Shown: positions 16,653 to 26,403 of the stretch, one piece after another
Position numbering within the stretch: the first letter of the stretch is position 1
How the letters are laid out: each line of letters opens with the position of its first letter
Assembly (NCBI GenBank): GCA_052379845.1
Contig: JBQTCF010000009.1
Origin: Roseinatronobacter sp052379845
GTDB lineage: Bacteria > Pseudomonadota > Alphaproteobacteria > Rhodobacterales > Rhodobacteraceae
Direction: 5' to 3' (one strand)
DNA length: 64,000 bases
The notes under the pieces: generated by a model
The model's database searches: none
Told to the model about the DNA's origin: nothing
Seen by the model: only the letters and a program-made list of their open reading frames with translations
Position numbers and translations under genes: made by a program

Positions 16653-18917
16653 ATGCGTATTGTCATTGTTGAAGATCATCCCATGATCCTGCAGGTGCTG
16701 ACAGCCGCTCTTGCTGCGATTGCCGAGTATACTGTCGAAGGGCACAGTTCCGCTGCGGCCGGTATAGCGGCCTGTCGCAACGGGGCCGATCTGGCGATTT
16801 TTGATTATCGCCTGCCCGATATGACGGGCACAGATGCTGTCATGGCCCTGCGCAACGATGCGCTGACGCGGCATTTGCCCATCATCATGATCACCGGCGA
16901 CAATGACGCGCGCACGCGGCTGGAAGCCATCAAGGCAGGCGCCACCGACTTTTTGCAAAAGCCTGTTAATATTGACGAATTTCGCCTGCGTGTGCGCAAC
17001 CTTCTGGCGTTGCATGATGCACAGAAAACATCTGAGGAACGCGAAAAGCTGTTGGAAACCGTTATTTCGGCAGCAGGTGCATGTATTGCGGTTGCCGATG
17101 CGCGCAGTCCCGAAACACCGATTCTGTTCGCCAGTGATGCATTGGCAAAATTCACCGGGCGCCACAGCCATGACCTTATTGGCAAGGACCCGCTGCAGTT
17201 CCTGCAAGAAGATACGGGCTCCCCGGTGCTGCGCGATATTGAAGCGGCCATTACGGCGCGCCAGTCTGGAAGTTGCAGTATCGAACTGAAACGGCCCGAC
17301 GGGGCGCGGTCATGGACGCAGGTGACCTTGCGGCCTGTGCCGGATGCCGGCAAGCAGGCGCGCTTTTTGGTGATCACGTTAAGCGATATCTCGGATATGG
17401 TCGAAATTCGCGCCGCGCATGACAAGCTTGCCGCAAGGATGAGCGATATCGCGCGCATCAGTGGTGCGTGGTTTTTCGAAATTGATGCGACCTGCCGTTT
17501 GTCTTACGTCTCCGAGGCGATGGCGACCGCCCTTGGGGCCTCCGCGGATTTGGTTCAGGGAATACATGTTGATCGGCTTGGGGGCCGGTTTGCATCGCCT
17601 GCCCGCAAGGACCAGCCGCTAAGCACGCTTTTTGGCGCATCGTTTCATGCGGTTGAAAATGAATTGCTGACCTTCCGCCTGCGTGACGGCCAAGTGCGCG
17701 CAGTGCAGGTCAGTATTGTGCCGTTCAAAGATGCAGAAGGGCAGTTTGCGGGCTATCGTGGCTATGCTGGCGATGTCAGTGACATTGCACAGGCGCGCGA
17801 CGCCGCTGCACGGGCCAGCCGGGCAAAATCAGCGTTTCTGGCCACAATGAGTCATGAAATGCGCACCCCCCTGACAGCCATTATGGGCATGTCGGAATTG
17901 TTGATGCGCGACTGCACCGATCCCGACCAGCACGTCAATCTGGGCATGATTACCGACGCCGCGATGAACCTGTCTGATGTGCTGGGGAACCTGCTGGATG
18001 TTGCGATCATGGAAAGCGGCACGCTTGGGTTGAACACTGCAGAGTTTGATCCAGTGTTGGCCTTGGACCGCGCAATGCGCATTCATCGTCAGGACGCGTT
18101 GGCCAAAGGGCTGTCATTTGACTGCCGCGTTGACGGGGCCGCGCGCGGGGTGCGGCTGGGCGATGGGGCGCGCGTGCGCCAGATAATCCATCATTTGCTA
18201 TCCAATGCCGTCAAGTTCACGCCGCAGGGGTCGGTTTGCGTTGTTCTGGATTTGCACAGGGTTGACGCGCTGACGCTGACTGTGACGGATACCGGAATAG
18301 GCATGCGCCCCGAGGAACTGGAAGCAGCGTTTCAACCCTTCCTGCAGGCCGATGACGGCATTGCCCGCCGCTATGGCGGCAGTGGCCTGGGGCTAAGCAT
18401 TGCGCGCTGGTTAAGCAACGCCATGAACGGCAGTTTGCAGCTGGACTCGCAGATCGGCAAAGGAAGCACGGCCACACTGACCCTGCCATTGCCGCAAACA
18501 GGCACCACCCACCCCGAAGAAGGGGACATCGACCTGAATGGGCACCATGTGCTTGTTGCCGATGACAACCGGGCCAACCGGAAAATTCTGGATGTGATCC
18601 TGCGCAAAATGGGGGCTGACGTGACATTATGCGCCGATGGTCAGGAAGCGATCGGCCTGTGGAAAACGCAACCCTTTGACCTGCTTTTGCTGGATATCAA
18701 CATGCCGGAGGTTGCGGGAACAGATGTCATGCGCAATGTGCGAGAGGCCGAAGCACAGCGCGCCGCCCCCCCCGTGCCAGCCCTTGCTGTGACCGCGAAT
18801 GCCATGCCCGATCAGGTGGCGCATTACCTGGAAGTCGGGTTTGACGGATGCGTGGGAAAACCGTTTACGCGCGCCGCCCTTACAACAGCCTTGCGGCATG
18901 TCCTTCATCACAGTTAG
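16653..18917 (+). CDS. Soluble hybrid histidine kinase REC-PAS-PAS-HisKA-HATPase-REC
   Basis: A 754-residue protein with no membrane helix. Order: receiver 1 (residues 3-118; acidic D8, phospho-acceptor D51, K103), a coil, two PAS-like domains (about 130-250 and 260-380), HisKA with H401 in SHEMRTP, ATPase (N518 in the N box, DTGIG at 546-550, GGSGLGLS near 575) and receiver 2 (D637/D638, D681, K736). An N-terminal receiver before a PAS-linked kinase marks an intermediate of a phosphorelay. No Hpt domain is present, so it needs a partner such as the Hpt at the end of the membrane kinase downstream. ATG 16653 begins exactly at the receiver beta strand. Confidence 0.93.
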   Translation: MRIVIVEDHPMILQVLTAALAAIAEYTVEGHSSAAAGIAACRNGADLAIFDYRLPDMTGTDAVMALRNDALTRHLPIIMITGDNDARTRLEAIKAGATDFLQKPVNIDEFRLRVRNLLALHDAQKTSEEREKLLETVISAAGACIAVADARSPETPILFASDALAKFTGRHSHDLIGKDPLQFLQEDTGSPVLRDIEAAITARQSGSCSIELKRPDGARSWTQVTLRPVPDAGKQARFLVITLSDISDMVEIRAAHDKLAARMSDIARISGAWFFEIDATCRLSYVSEAMATALGASADLVQGIHVDRLGGRFASPARKDQPLSTLFGASFHAVENELLTFRLRDGQVRAVQVSIVPFKDAEGQFAGYRGYAGDVSDIAQARDAAARASRAKSAFLATMSHEMRTPLTAIMGMSELLMRDCTDPDQHVNLGMITDAAMNLSDVLGNLLDVAIMESGTLGLNTAEFDPVLALDRAMRIHRQDALAKGLSFDCRVDGAARGVRLGDGARVRQIIHHLLSNAVKFTPQGSVCVVLDLHRVDALTLTVTDTGIGMRPEELEAAFQPFLQADDGIARRYGGSGLGLSIARWLSNAMNGSLQLDSQIGKGSTATLTLPLPQTGTTHPEEGDIDLNGHHVLVADDNRANRKILDVILRKMGADVTLCADGQEAIGLWKTQPFDLLLLDINMPEVAGTDVMRNVREAEAQRAAPPVPALAVTANAMPDQVAHYLEVGFDGCVGKPFTRAALTTALRHVLHHS

Positions 18918-19048
18918 CGGGGCGCAACACAGCAAAAAATGAACCTGATTCAGTCGTGGTTAAGATTTTCATGCCACAGATCATGGAAATCTGTCATTGC
19001 GCAAGGACGCAAACAGGTTTTAGATATTATGGATACGAGGATAGGCAA

Positions 19049-19558
19049 ATGACCGGATTTTTACGTTTTTTCATCCCTTTTGCGGTGGCTCTGTCGACAA
19101 GTGTTGCGACAGCCCAGCAACTGGATCAGCCGCAAGATACTGTTATTCTGAGTGTCTCTGGCGAAGTGTCGGTGACCAATGCCGATGGGGCCGCACAGTT
19201 CGATCTGGCCATGCTTGATGCGCTTGACCAGCATGTGACCGATGTTGAAACCCCGTGGCATGATGGCGCGCAGCAATTCAGTGGCCCGCGCATTATTGAC
19301 CTGTTGAACGCCGTGGGCGCCACCGGGTCGGAGCTGCGCTTCGTGGCGATTAACGATTATGCCGCGAATATGCCTTGGGCAGATACCGAGTCTTTTGACG
19401 TGATTCTGGCGACACGGCAGAACGGAAATACAATGTCAGTGCGTGACAAGGGGCCGTTATTTGTGATCTATCCGTTCAACCAGAACCCCGAATTGCGCAA
19501 CGAAGTGTATTACGGGCGCTCGGTCTGGCAGGTGAAAGAGATCCAGGTGCTTCCGTGA
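19049..19558 (+). CDS. Periplasmic molybdopterin-oxidoreductase-fold protein without cysteine
   Basis: A 169-residue exported protein: Sec signal peptide (about 1-22, cleavage near TAQQ), then a domain resembling the oxidoreductase molybdopterin-binding fold of sulfite oxidase/YedY (FSGPRIIDLLNAVGA; RFVAINDYAANMPW; VRDKGPLFVIYPF). It contains no cysteine, so the Mo-ligating residue of the enzymes is missing and catalysis of that kind is excluded. ATG 19049 lies after GAGGATAGG. Its last bases overlap the GTG start of the membrane hybrid kinase (GTGA), so the two are translationally coupled. A periplasmic ligand-binding partner of that kinase is the best inference. Confidence 0.82.
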   Translation: MTGFLRFFIPFAVALSTSVATAQQLDQPQDTVILSVSGEVSVTNADGAAQFDLAMLDALDQHVTDVETPWHDGAQQFSGPRIIDLLNAVGATGSELRFVAINDYAANMPWADTESFDVILATRQNGNTMSVRDKGPLFVIYPFNQNPELRNEVYYGRSVWQVKEIQVLP

Positions 19559-21771
19559 AATTCCCGCGACGCCATCGCGCAAGCTTCTGGCGAGATCGTG
19601 TTGGCGTCGTTTTCCTGAGTATTGTTGCGCTTCTTTCCGTGCTTGCCGCAGGGATGCTGTTTTCGCGTCTTCTGGACACAGAGCGAGAGATGGACTCCAT
19701 TGTGCGTGAAGATGCGATGTGGGCCGTCTTTCAGTCAGACAGGCATTTGCGGGCGCTGGAAAACCTGGCTTTCGTAATTGTTGAGACAGGCGACCCAAAA
19801 TATCATGATCGCTTCGTGCATAATTACGACATCCTGTATAGTCGTGTCAGCTTGCTTGGTGGCGGCACTTTTGTTCTGGACCTGAGCGGAGATGGCGACC
19901 TGTCCCGGCGTGTCAGCGAATTTAACAGCTACATTCGGGATATGGCGTCGCGCATCGATGCGCTGTCGCCGGCATCGCAGGACTATCTTCCCGCGATTTC
20001 GCTGATTGCCGATGAACTTCAGGATCTGGCGCAATTGTCAAATGACCTTGTTCTTGGGGCAAATTCTGCGATCAACGCCATGCGCGTGGAAGACCGAAGT
20101 TTGCGGCGCGAAATACAAGATCAGCTTGCGTTGCTGGCACTGGTTTTGATTGTCGCATTCCTGGGTATTTTTACATTGCTGATGACGCAGTTGCGGCGGA
20201 TCGGCAAATCAAACCGGCATATGGCCCTGTTGCAGGAACGTAGCCGCAGGCAAGCCCTGCGCGCACAAGCCGCCAGCCGCGCGAAATCAGCGTTCCTTGC
20301 CACCATGAGCCATGAGATCCGCACACCTTTGAATGGAATTATCGGTTCGGCGGATCTGCTGTCGCTGGCTGCCATGCCCGCGCAACATACCCGACGCCTG
20401 GACACGATCCGGGCGTCGGCTGCGCTGTTGCGTGACCTTATCGATGGCATACTGGATTTCTCCAAGCTGGAATCGGGTGCTTCAGATGGGCGCGTGGCCG
20501 AACTGGACCTTGATGAGTTGGGCGACCTTATGACACGGGCCTTCGCGGATCAGGCGCAAGAGGCAGGCCTTAGCTTAACTGTGGACATGCCATCTGGCCG
20601 AATTGTGACCAATGACGCCCGCTTGCGGCAGGTCATGATAAACCTGATCGGCAATGCAATCAAATTCACGCCCAAAGGCTGCGTTCGCTTGCGGGGCATG
20701 TTGCAGGGCGACACAGTCTTGCGCATCGAGGTTGAAGATGACGGGATCGGCATTGCAGAAGAAGACATGCCGCGCCTGTTTCGGGAATTCAGCCAGTTGG
20801 ATGGCTCGTTCTCGCGCAAATATGGCGGCAGCGGGCTGGGGCTGGCGATTTGCAAGCGCATTATCGACGGCATGAATGGCAGGATCGGGGTCCAAAGCAA
20901 GCTGGGCAAGGGAAGCTTGTTCTGGTTCGAAATACCCGTTCAAAAAAGCAGTTCAACGCAGGGGGAACAGCCCGAATTGGACGATGCCGTCGGCCCGTCG
21001 CGCCCCCCGAAAGTGCTTCATGTTCTTGTCGTGGAGGATAATGAAGTTAACTTGGATGTCATGAAGGGAATTCTTGCACATCTGGGACATCAGTGTTCCG
21101 AGGCGCGAAACGGCCAGGACGCAGTTGCCTTCTTGCAGAATTTCGTTCCCGATATTGTGCTGATGGACATGCAGATGCCTGTCATGGACGGCGTTGATGC
21201 GACGCGCCGCATTCGCGCGATGGGCCTGACTGTGCCTATTGTTGGCGTAACGGCGAATGCGTTTTCCGAGGATCGTGAAGCCTGCCTTGCCGCAGGAATG
21301 GACGCATTTGTGCCCAAGCCCGTGACAAGCGCTGTCCTTGAAAAGGTGCTGACGCAGTTTCCCGCCACTGGCCACACGTCCCCGCCAGCGCCCGTGGCAC
21401 TGTTGCAGGACACACAGCCGCCGGTTGAGGAGGACGGAGAAGTTGAGAACCCCCAGCTGGATGACCTTGTTGCCGCGTTGGGTGCGGAACTGGTGGCGTC
21501 GCTGGTGGATCGGTTTGAAGCCGATATTGCCACTTTGGAAGCTGACCTTGGCGCGGCCATCACGTCCGGCGATACGACAGCGCAGGACAATGTGCTGCAC
21601 ACGTTCAAGGGTGCGGCCCTGACGCTGGGGATGATGGCATCGGGTGCATTCGCGCAGGAGATGCGCGCCAGACTGCCCTTGGCCACCTCAGAGCTGGAGG
21701 TGCTGTCGTCGTTGGCCCATCAGGATGTCGCGCGGACACGCCATGTGCTGAATCGCCCAGAGGTTGCATGA
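19555..21771 (+). CDS. Membrane hybrid histidine kinase with receiver and Hpt domains
   Basis: A 738-residue inner-membrane kinase. Helix 1 (about 17-37) and helix 2 (190-211) bracket a 150-residue helical periplasmic sensor. HisKA follows with H253 in SHEIRTP, then the ATPase (N367, DDGIG at 395-399, GGSGLGLA at 424-431), a receiver (E494/D495, D538, K588) and a C-terminal Hpt with HTFKG at H682. All residues for a four-step His-Asp-His relay are intact. It starts with GTG overlapping the stop of the cysteine-free periplasmic gene and ends overlapping ATG of the next kinase, so three genes form one coupled unit. The Hpt may pass phosphate to the NarL-type or CtrA-like regulators downstream. 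Confidence 0.93.
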   Translation: MKFPRRHRASFWRDRVGVVFLSIVALLSVLAAGMLFSRLLDTEREMDSIVREDAMWAVFQSDRHLRALENLAFVIVETGDPKYHDRFVHNYDILYSRVSLLGGGTFVLDLSGDGDLSRRVSEFNSYIRDMASRIDALSPASQDYLPAISLIADELQDLAQLSNDLVLGANSAINAMRVEDRSLRREIQDQLALLALVLIVAFLGIFTLLMTQLRRIGKSNRHMALLQERSRRQALRAQAASRAKSAFLATMSHEIRTPLNGIIGSADLLSLAAMPAQHTRRLDTIRASAALLRDLIDGILDFSKLESGASDGRVAELDLDELGDLMTRAFADQAQEAGLSLTVDMPSGRIVTNDARLRQVMINLIGNAIKFTPKGCVRLRGMLQGDTVLRIEVEDDGIGIAEEDMPRLFREFSQLDGSFSRKYGGSGLGLAICKRIIDGMNGRIGVQSKLGKGSLFWFEIPVQKSSSTQGEQPELDDAVGPSRPPKVLHVLVVEDNEVNLDVMKGILAHLGHQCSEARNGQDAVAFLQNFVPDIVLMDMQMPVMDGVDATRRIRAMGLTVPIVGVTANAFSEDREACLAAGMDAFVPKPVTSAVLEKVLTQFPATGHTSPPAPVALLQDTQPPVEEDGEVENPQLDDLVAALGAELVASLVDRFEADIATLEADLGAAITSGDTTAQDNVLHTFKGAALTLGMMASGAFAQEMRARLPLATSELEVLSSLAHQDVARTRHVLNRPEVA

Positions 21772-24700
21772 GCGCGCGTGAATCGCATAACTGGCTGAAG
21801 GCCATCTCTGATTTCTTGCAGCTGGTCCGCGCCGAGAACGGCGACGACATGCGCAGTATTGGCGAACTTCTGGCGCAGTTGGGCAGCGCGATCGACGCAC
21901 AATGTTGCGCTTTGCTCAGTTTGCAAGATGAAAATGTCATTTGCATAGCGACCTCTGAAGCAGGGTGTCTGCCCGATCTTGCGGGTTTGGACGGGTCAAT
22001 GCTTTGGGCGGGGGCGGCGGCGCCTGACGGTATTTTCCCTTTCAGCATTCGTGGCATTCAAGACGCTGTGAAACCGCTTGCGCTGGTGGTGTGCAAAACT
22101 GCCCCCTGTGCCTTGGATGACGAAGATGTGGCGAAAGTGCAAGATGTGGTGGCGCTGCTGGACATGACTTGCGCGCGACAGGCAGAGATGCGGCGCAGCA
22201 AGGTGTTGTCATCGCTGAAGGATGCGGCGGTGCTGGATAATCTGGCGGTGCAATCGTGGGATACTGGCGCCCGCGACCAGCTGGGGGCCGCGTTGCATAA
22301 ACTGACACAGGCACAGGCGCTAAGCGTTGAACTGATTGACGACCTGCTGGCCGCAACGCCCGAACATCTTGACAGTGTGATTGACACCGCCTTGATGCGG
22401 ATGGGGCAGTTTTGCGGCTGTGACCGGACATATGTATTTCAGGAAACCGGTGTGAACCTGATTTCCAATATATATGAATGGTGTGCCGAGGGGATAGAGC
22501 CTGTTAAAGACTTGCTGCAGGATGTGCCCGCCGAGGTGGCGGACCCATGGTGGCAGGGGTTCCGCACCGATGGGCATGTCTATATCCCGGATATCCTGGC
22601 CCTGCCAGAGGGGGCGGCGCTGCGCCAGACCTTGGAGGAACAAGGAATCAAATCGCTTCTGGCGGTTCCATTACAGCATCAGGGGCGGGTTGTCGGCTTT
22701 GTGGGCTATGATGCCGTGCGCCAGAAGCGGTCCTTCCTGTTGGGGGAGATTCACCTTATCAAATCGGTCGCAAATATGATTGCGACACTGCTGATACGGC
22801 GCAAAACGGATACTGAGGTCGAGGAGGCGCGCCGCCAAAAAGAGGTGGAGCGCGAGAAACTGCGCGCGACGCTAAGTGTTTTGCCTGACGTTTTGCTGGA
22901 ATTCGATCAGAATTTGCGGGTTACCGGGTTTCATGTCAATAACCGAATGAACCTGCCTATTACGCTCGACAGTCTTGTGGGCAGCCCCCTGCAAGCCTAT
23001 TTCCCCGCACATGTCGGCGCCTTGGCCGAGCAAATACGCAAGGATCTTGAAACAGCGGACCTTGCCACCGGCTATCAGTGTTCACTGGAGATGGGGGGCA
23101 AGCAATACTGGTATTCAGTATCCGCGGCCCGCCGACCGCCCGATGTTAAGGGCAAAAACGGCGGATATATTGCCGTGGTCCGCGATATTACGGAATCGCA
23201 TCTGCAACGCATCGAGATTGAACGCTTGGGCCAGATTGCGATGAACAGCACCAATTTGATCATCATCACAGATGCGCAGGGGCTGATTGAATGGGTCAAT
23301 CCTGCATTTGAGCGGCGGACAGGCTATGGGTTGCACGAAATATTGGGCCGCAAACCCGGTGAATTCCTGCAATCCCCGTTAACTGACCGCAACACAATTG
23401 CGAAGATCCGCAAGGCAATTGCGGCAGAATGCGCGATTACCTGCGAAATTCTGAACAGGACAAAATCAGGCGAACTTTATTGGATTGAAATTGCGATACA
23501 GCCAATCTTTGGCGAGTCGGGTGATTTGACGGGGTTCATGTCCGTCCAGACCGACCTGACCGAACACCGCATTCATGCGCGCAATCTGGAACTGGCCCTG
23601 AAGGCCGAACAAGCCGCCCGCGCACAGCTGCGCAGTGCAGTCAGCATCATGCAAGATGCGTTTATTCAATATGACGCCGATCAGAAAATGGTGCTATGCA
23701 ATGACAGGTATCGTGACCTGTTTTCCGAACTGCGCCCGGTGCTTGTCCCCGGCAACAGTCTGTCCGAGATACTGGCCGCCGGGGTTGAATGTGGCTGCTT
23801 TGCGCAAGATGTCGCGGACCCGCAAGCGTGGATTTCCGCACAATTGCAGGGCTTTCACCTGAAATACACGGAATCCAATGTGCAAAACCGCGCCGGGCGC
23901 TGGTATCGTCAAATTCAGCAACCTACCCCTGATGGGGGGCGTATTGCTATTTTGTCCGACATCACGGACCTGAAGGATGCCGAACAACGCGCCCTGTCCG
24001 ACCGCGCCCGCGCGATGGATGCATCGCGCGACGGTATTGCGCTACTTACAGAGGATGGCATTGTGACCTATGCCAACGGTGCCGCGGCGCAGATTTTTCA
24101 GCAATCGGCACCCGATCTGGTTTTGGGCCATTTCTGGCGCGACATGATTCAGGGCAAACCCGGCGAACCGCTGGACAAAGTGGCAATTCCCGCCTTCGCC
24201 CGGCAGGGGTTTTGGAAAGGTCAGGCGCTTGCCAAACGGCAGGACGGCACCTTGTGCGATGTGGAAATTTCGGCCACGCGCAGCAGCGATGGCGGCATCT
24301 TGTGCATCTTGCAAGACATTACGGAAAAACTGCATATCGAGGCCGAGCAGGAACGCTTGCGCGAGGAACTGGCCCTTGCGCGCCGCCGCGAGGAGGTTGG
24401 ACAGATCGCGGCGGGATTGACGCATGATTTCAACAATCTTCTGGCGGCCATTTCAGGGGCGGCCAGCCTGATTGAGGAAACCGGCGCAGGTGACAGCAGG
24501 GCGCTTGCGGAAAACATCGGCTCTGCGGTGGAACAGGCTTCGGGCTTGGTGCGCCGGATGATGGCACTTGGCAAGAAGAAGCTGGAAAAGGACCTTGTTG
24601 ATTTGTCCATTCCAGTGCGCGATGCAGTTGACTTGGTGCGTGCTGGGTTGCGCCCGCCGGTTCAGTTGCAATTGTCCCTGCCGCCCCGTCCGGTAATGTG

Positions 24701-25496
24701 TCTGGCCGATCAGACAGCCGTGATGCAAACTGTTCTGAACTTGTGCATCAACGCGCGCGATGCTGTGGCCAGTCAGGATGCGCAAGACCCCCCCGGCCTG
24801 ATCACCGTGTGCATCAGCGACCCCGAACCCGGGGACGCCGGCAGGGTGTTTGACATTGGCGGCTGGCAGGACAGGTTGGAGTATGTCAGGATTACAGTGT
24901 CTGACAACGGGCCGGGCATGGATGCCAAAACGCGGGAAAATATCTTCACGCCCTATTTCTCGACCAAGGGGGAACGCGGCACAGGGCTGGGTTTGCCCAT
25001 TGTGGTTGGGGCCGTGCGCGACCATGGCGGGGCATTGGCCGTTGAAACCGCGCCGGGGCAGGGGACTGTCTTTACAATCTTGTGGCCGCTTGCCAAACCA
25101 GATGACCTGCGCGAACCCATTGCGAAAAGGGGGCATCTGCATGGTTTCTCGTTTCTTGTTGTCGGCACGGACCCCCCGAACCTGCGCGAATTGACCGGAC
25201 TTCTGGAACGTGCGGGCGGGCTGGCCGTGCCCTGCGACAGGGCGGAAGACGCAGAGGAATTTCTGACTGCAGAATTGGATGGCTGGGATATGGTCTTGCT
25301 GGACAGTGCGATGGGGCATTGCGCGATGGACAAGGTTATCGCAGTTGCACGACGGGTCCGCGCCGACCTGCCGGTTGTTGTGCTGCGTGCCCATCCTGAG
25401 GCAGCGGATGAAATTTCCAATGCAAGCCTTGTTTTGGACATGCCGCGAAATAAGTCGGAGATAACGTTGGATATTTTGCATTTGTTGAAGAAATAG
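21768..25496 (+). CDS. Soluble multi-sensor histidine kinase GAF-GAF-PAS4-HisKA-HATPase-pseudoREC
   Basis: A 1242-residue protein without membrane helices. A divergent GAF-like domain (about 25-135), a clear GAF domain (200-345), four PAS domains (about 365-475, 485-598, 620-735, 745-855), a kinase core with H886 in THDFNNLL and an ATPase (N994 region, DNGPG 1046-1050, GTGLGLPI 1071-1078). The C-terminal 115 residues look like a receiver: D1179 in LLDSAM aligns with the phospho-acceptor, but the acidic pair at the first strand is reduced to VGTDPP and the late lysine is not recognisable. The start overlaps the preceding stop by four bases. It probably integrates cytosolic signals; the ligands are unknown. 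Confidence 0.9.
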   Translation: MSARESHNWLKAISDFLQLVRAENGDDMRSIGELLAQLGSAIDAQCCALLSLQDENVICIATSEAGCLPDLAGLDGSMLWAGAAAPDGIFPFSIRGIQDAVKPLALVVCKTAPCALDDEDVAKVQDVVALLDMTCARQAEMRRSKVLSSLKDAAVLDNLAVQSWDTGARDQLGAALHKLTQAQALSVELIDDLLAATPEHLDSVIDTALMRMGQFCGCDRTYVFQETGVNLISNIYEWCAEGIEPVKDLLQDVPAEVADPWWQGFRTDGHVYIPDILALPEGAALRQTLEEQGIKSLLAVPLQHQGRVVGFVGYDAVRQKRSFLLGEIHLIKSVANMIATLLIRRKTDTEVEEARRQKEVEREKLRATLSVLPDVLLEFDQNLRVTGFHVNNRMNLPITLDSLVGSPLQAYFPAHVGALAEQIRKDLETADLATGYQCSLEMGGKQYWYSVSAARRPPDVKGKNGGYIAVVRDITESHLQRIEIERLGQIAMNSTNLIIITDAQGLIEWVNPAFERRTGYGLHEILGRKPGEFLQSPLTDRNTIAKIRKAIAAECAITCEILNRTKSGELYWIEIAIQPIFGESGDLTGFMSVQTDLTEHRIHARNLELALKAEQAARAQLRSAVSIMQDAFIQYDADQKMVLCNDRYRDLFSELRPVLVPGNSLSEILAAGVECGCFAQDVADPQAWISAQLQGFHLKYTESNVQNRAGRWYRQIQQPTPDGGRIAILSDITDLKDAEQRALSDRARAMDASRDGIALLTEDGIVTYANGAAAQIFQQSAPDLVLGHFWRDMIQGKPGEPLDKVAIPAFARQGFWKGQALAKRQDGTLCDVEISATRSSDGGILCILQDITEKLHIEAEQERLREELALARRREEVGQIAAGLTHDFNNLLAAISGAASLIEETGAGDSRALAENIGSAVEQASGLVRRMMALGKKKLEKDLVDLSIPVRDAVDLVRAGLRPPVQLQLSLPPRPVMCLADQTAVMQTVLNLCINARDAVASQDAQDPPGLITVCISDPEPGDAGRVFDIGGWQDRLEYVRITVSDNGPGMDAKTRENIFTPYFSTKGERGTGLGLPIVVGAVRDHGGALAVETAPGQGTVFTILWPLAKPDDLREPIAKRGHLHGFSFLVVGTDPPNLRELTGLLERAGGLAVPCDRAEDAEEFLTAELDGWDMVLLDSAMGHCAMDKVIAVARRVRADLPVVVLRAHPEAADEISNASLVLDMPRNKSEITLDILHLLKK

Positions 25497-25588
25497 ACAA
25501 TGCTGATACGGAAATCGATATGTGCGGGCAGTGCGTCATGGCGCAGGAACGCCGTCTACCGGTTAAAATGGCATTGCTTGGGGGTGGT

Positions 25589-26200
25589 ATGCGTATTCTG
25601 ATTGCCGATGATCATGACTTGTTGCGTGATACGCTGGTTATGTTCCTGTCCAGCGCAGGGGATATGACCGTGGACGGTGCAAACAGCTATGCCCAAGCGC
25701 TGGATATGATGGAGAAGGTGGACCCCTACGACCTGCTGCTTCTGGACTACCGCATGCCGGGAATGAACGGGCTGACCGGACTGAAGGACGCATTGGAACA
25801 CAAGCGCGCGAAGCATGTTGCGCTGATGTCCGGCGATGCGCCAAGGGCCGTCATTGAAGAGGCCCTGAATGCCGGTGCGTCCGGATTCGTCCCCAAAACG
25901 CTGCCTGCAAAATCCTTGCGCAATGCGGTGGCGTTCATGTTGATGGGCGAAACATATATGCCCGCCGGTTTCCTGCAGGATGTCGAAGGCCGCGCCGATC
26001 CGGTGTTGCGCGATCTTAGCCGCCGGGAGGCACAGGTTCTGCGGGGGTTGTGTGATGGCAAGTCAAACAAGGAAATAGGGCAGGATCTGTCAATTTCCGA
26101 AGCAACGGTGAAGTTGCATGTCAAGACGATTTACCGCCATCTTGGTGTTGCCAACAGAACGCAGGCGGCCATGATCGCGCGTGATCTTGGGTTCAGTTGA
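25589..26200 (+). CDS. NarL/FixJ-type response regulator
   Basis: A 203-residue regulator: receiver with acidic pair at D7/D8, phospho-acceptor D53 in LLLDYRMPG and K103 in FVPKTLP, then a LuxR-type helix-turn-helix (about 140-200) with SRREAQVLRGLCDGKSN and SISEATVKLHVK. ATG 25589 follows GGGGTGG; earlier in-frame ATGs would add 7 to 23 residues of unlikely sequence. It lies 92 bases after the large soluble kinase, on the same strand, and is the natural output of the kinases upstream. Binding sites are not predictable from the sequence. Confidence 0.93.
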   Translation: MRILIADDHDLLRDTLVMFLSSAGDMTVDGANSYAQALDMMEKVDPYDLLLLDYRMPGMNGLTGLKDALEHKRAKHVALMSGDAPRAVIEEALNAGASGFVPKTLPAKSLRNAVAFMLMGETYMPAGFLQDVEGRADPVLRDLSRREAQVLRGLCDGKSNKEIGQDLSISEATVKLHVKTIYRHLGVANRTQAAMIARDLGFS

Positions 26201-26403
26201 ACGCTTGCAGCCGCAAACAGGGATCTGTCCGCATCGACCAGTCGCGCATTTTTGGTGAAATAACCACCCCACGCAGATGTGTCAGCGCGCGCCGCAGAAC
26301 CGCGACACGCGCCTGAGTTATGTTGGCAATCCTCTTGGCCGCAAGGCCCATGGCCGAAACCTGAAGCGGTTTTGAAGCGCCAGCCGGGGAAACAAGGTGT
26401 CGT

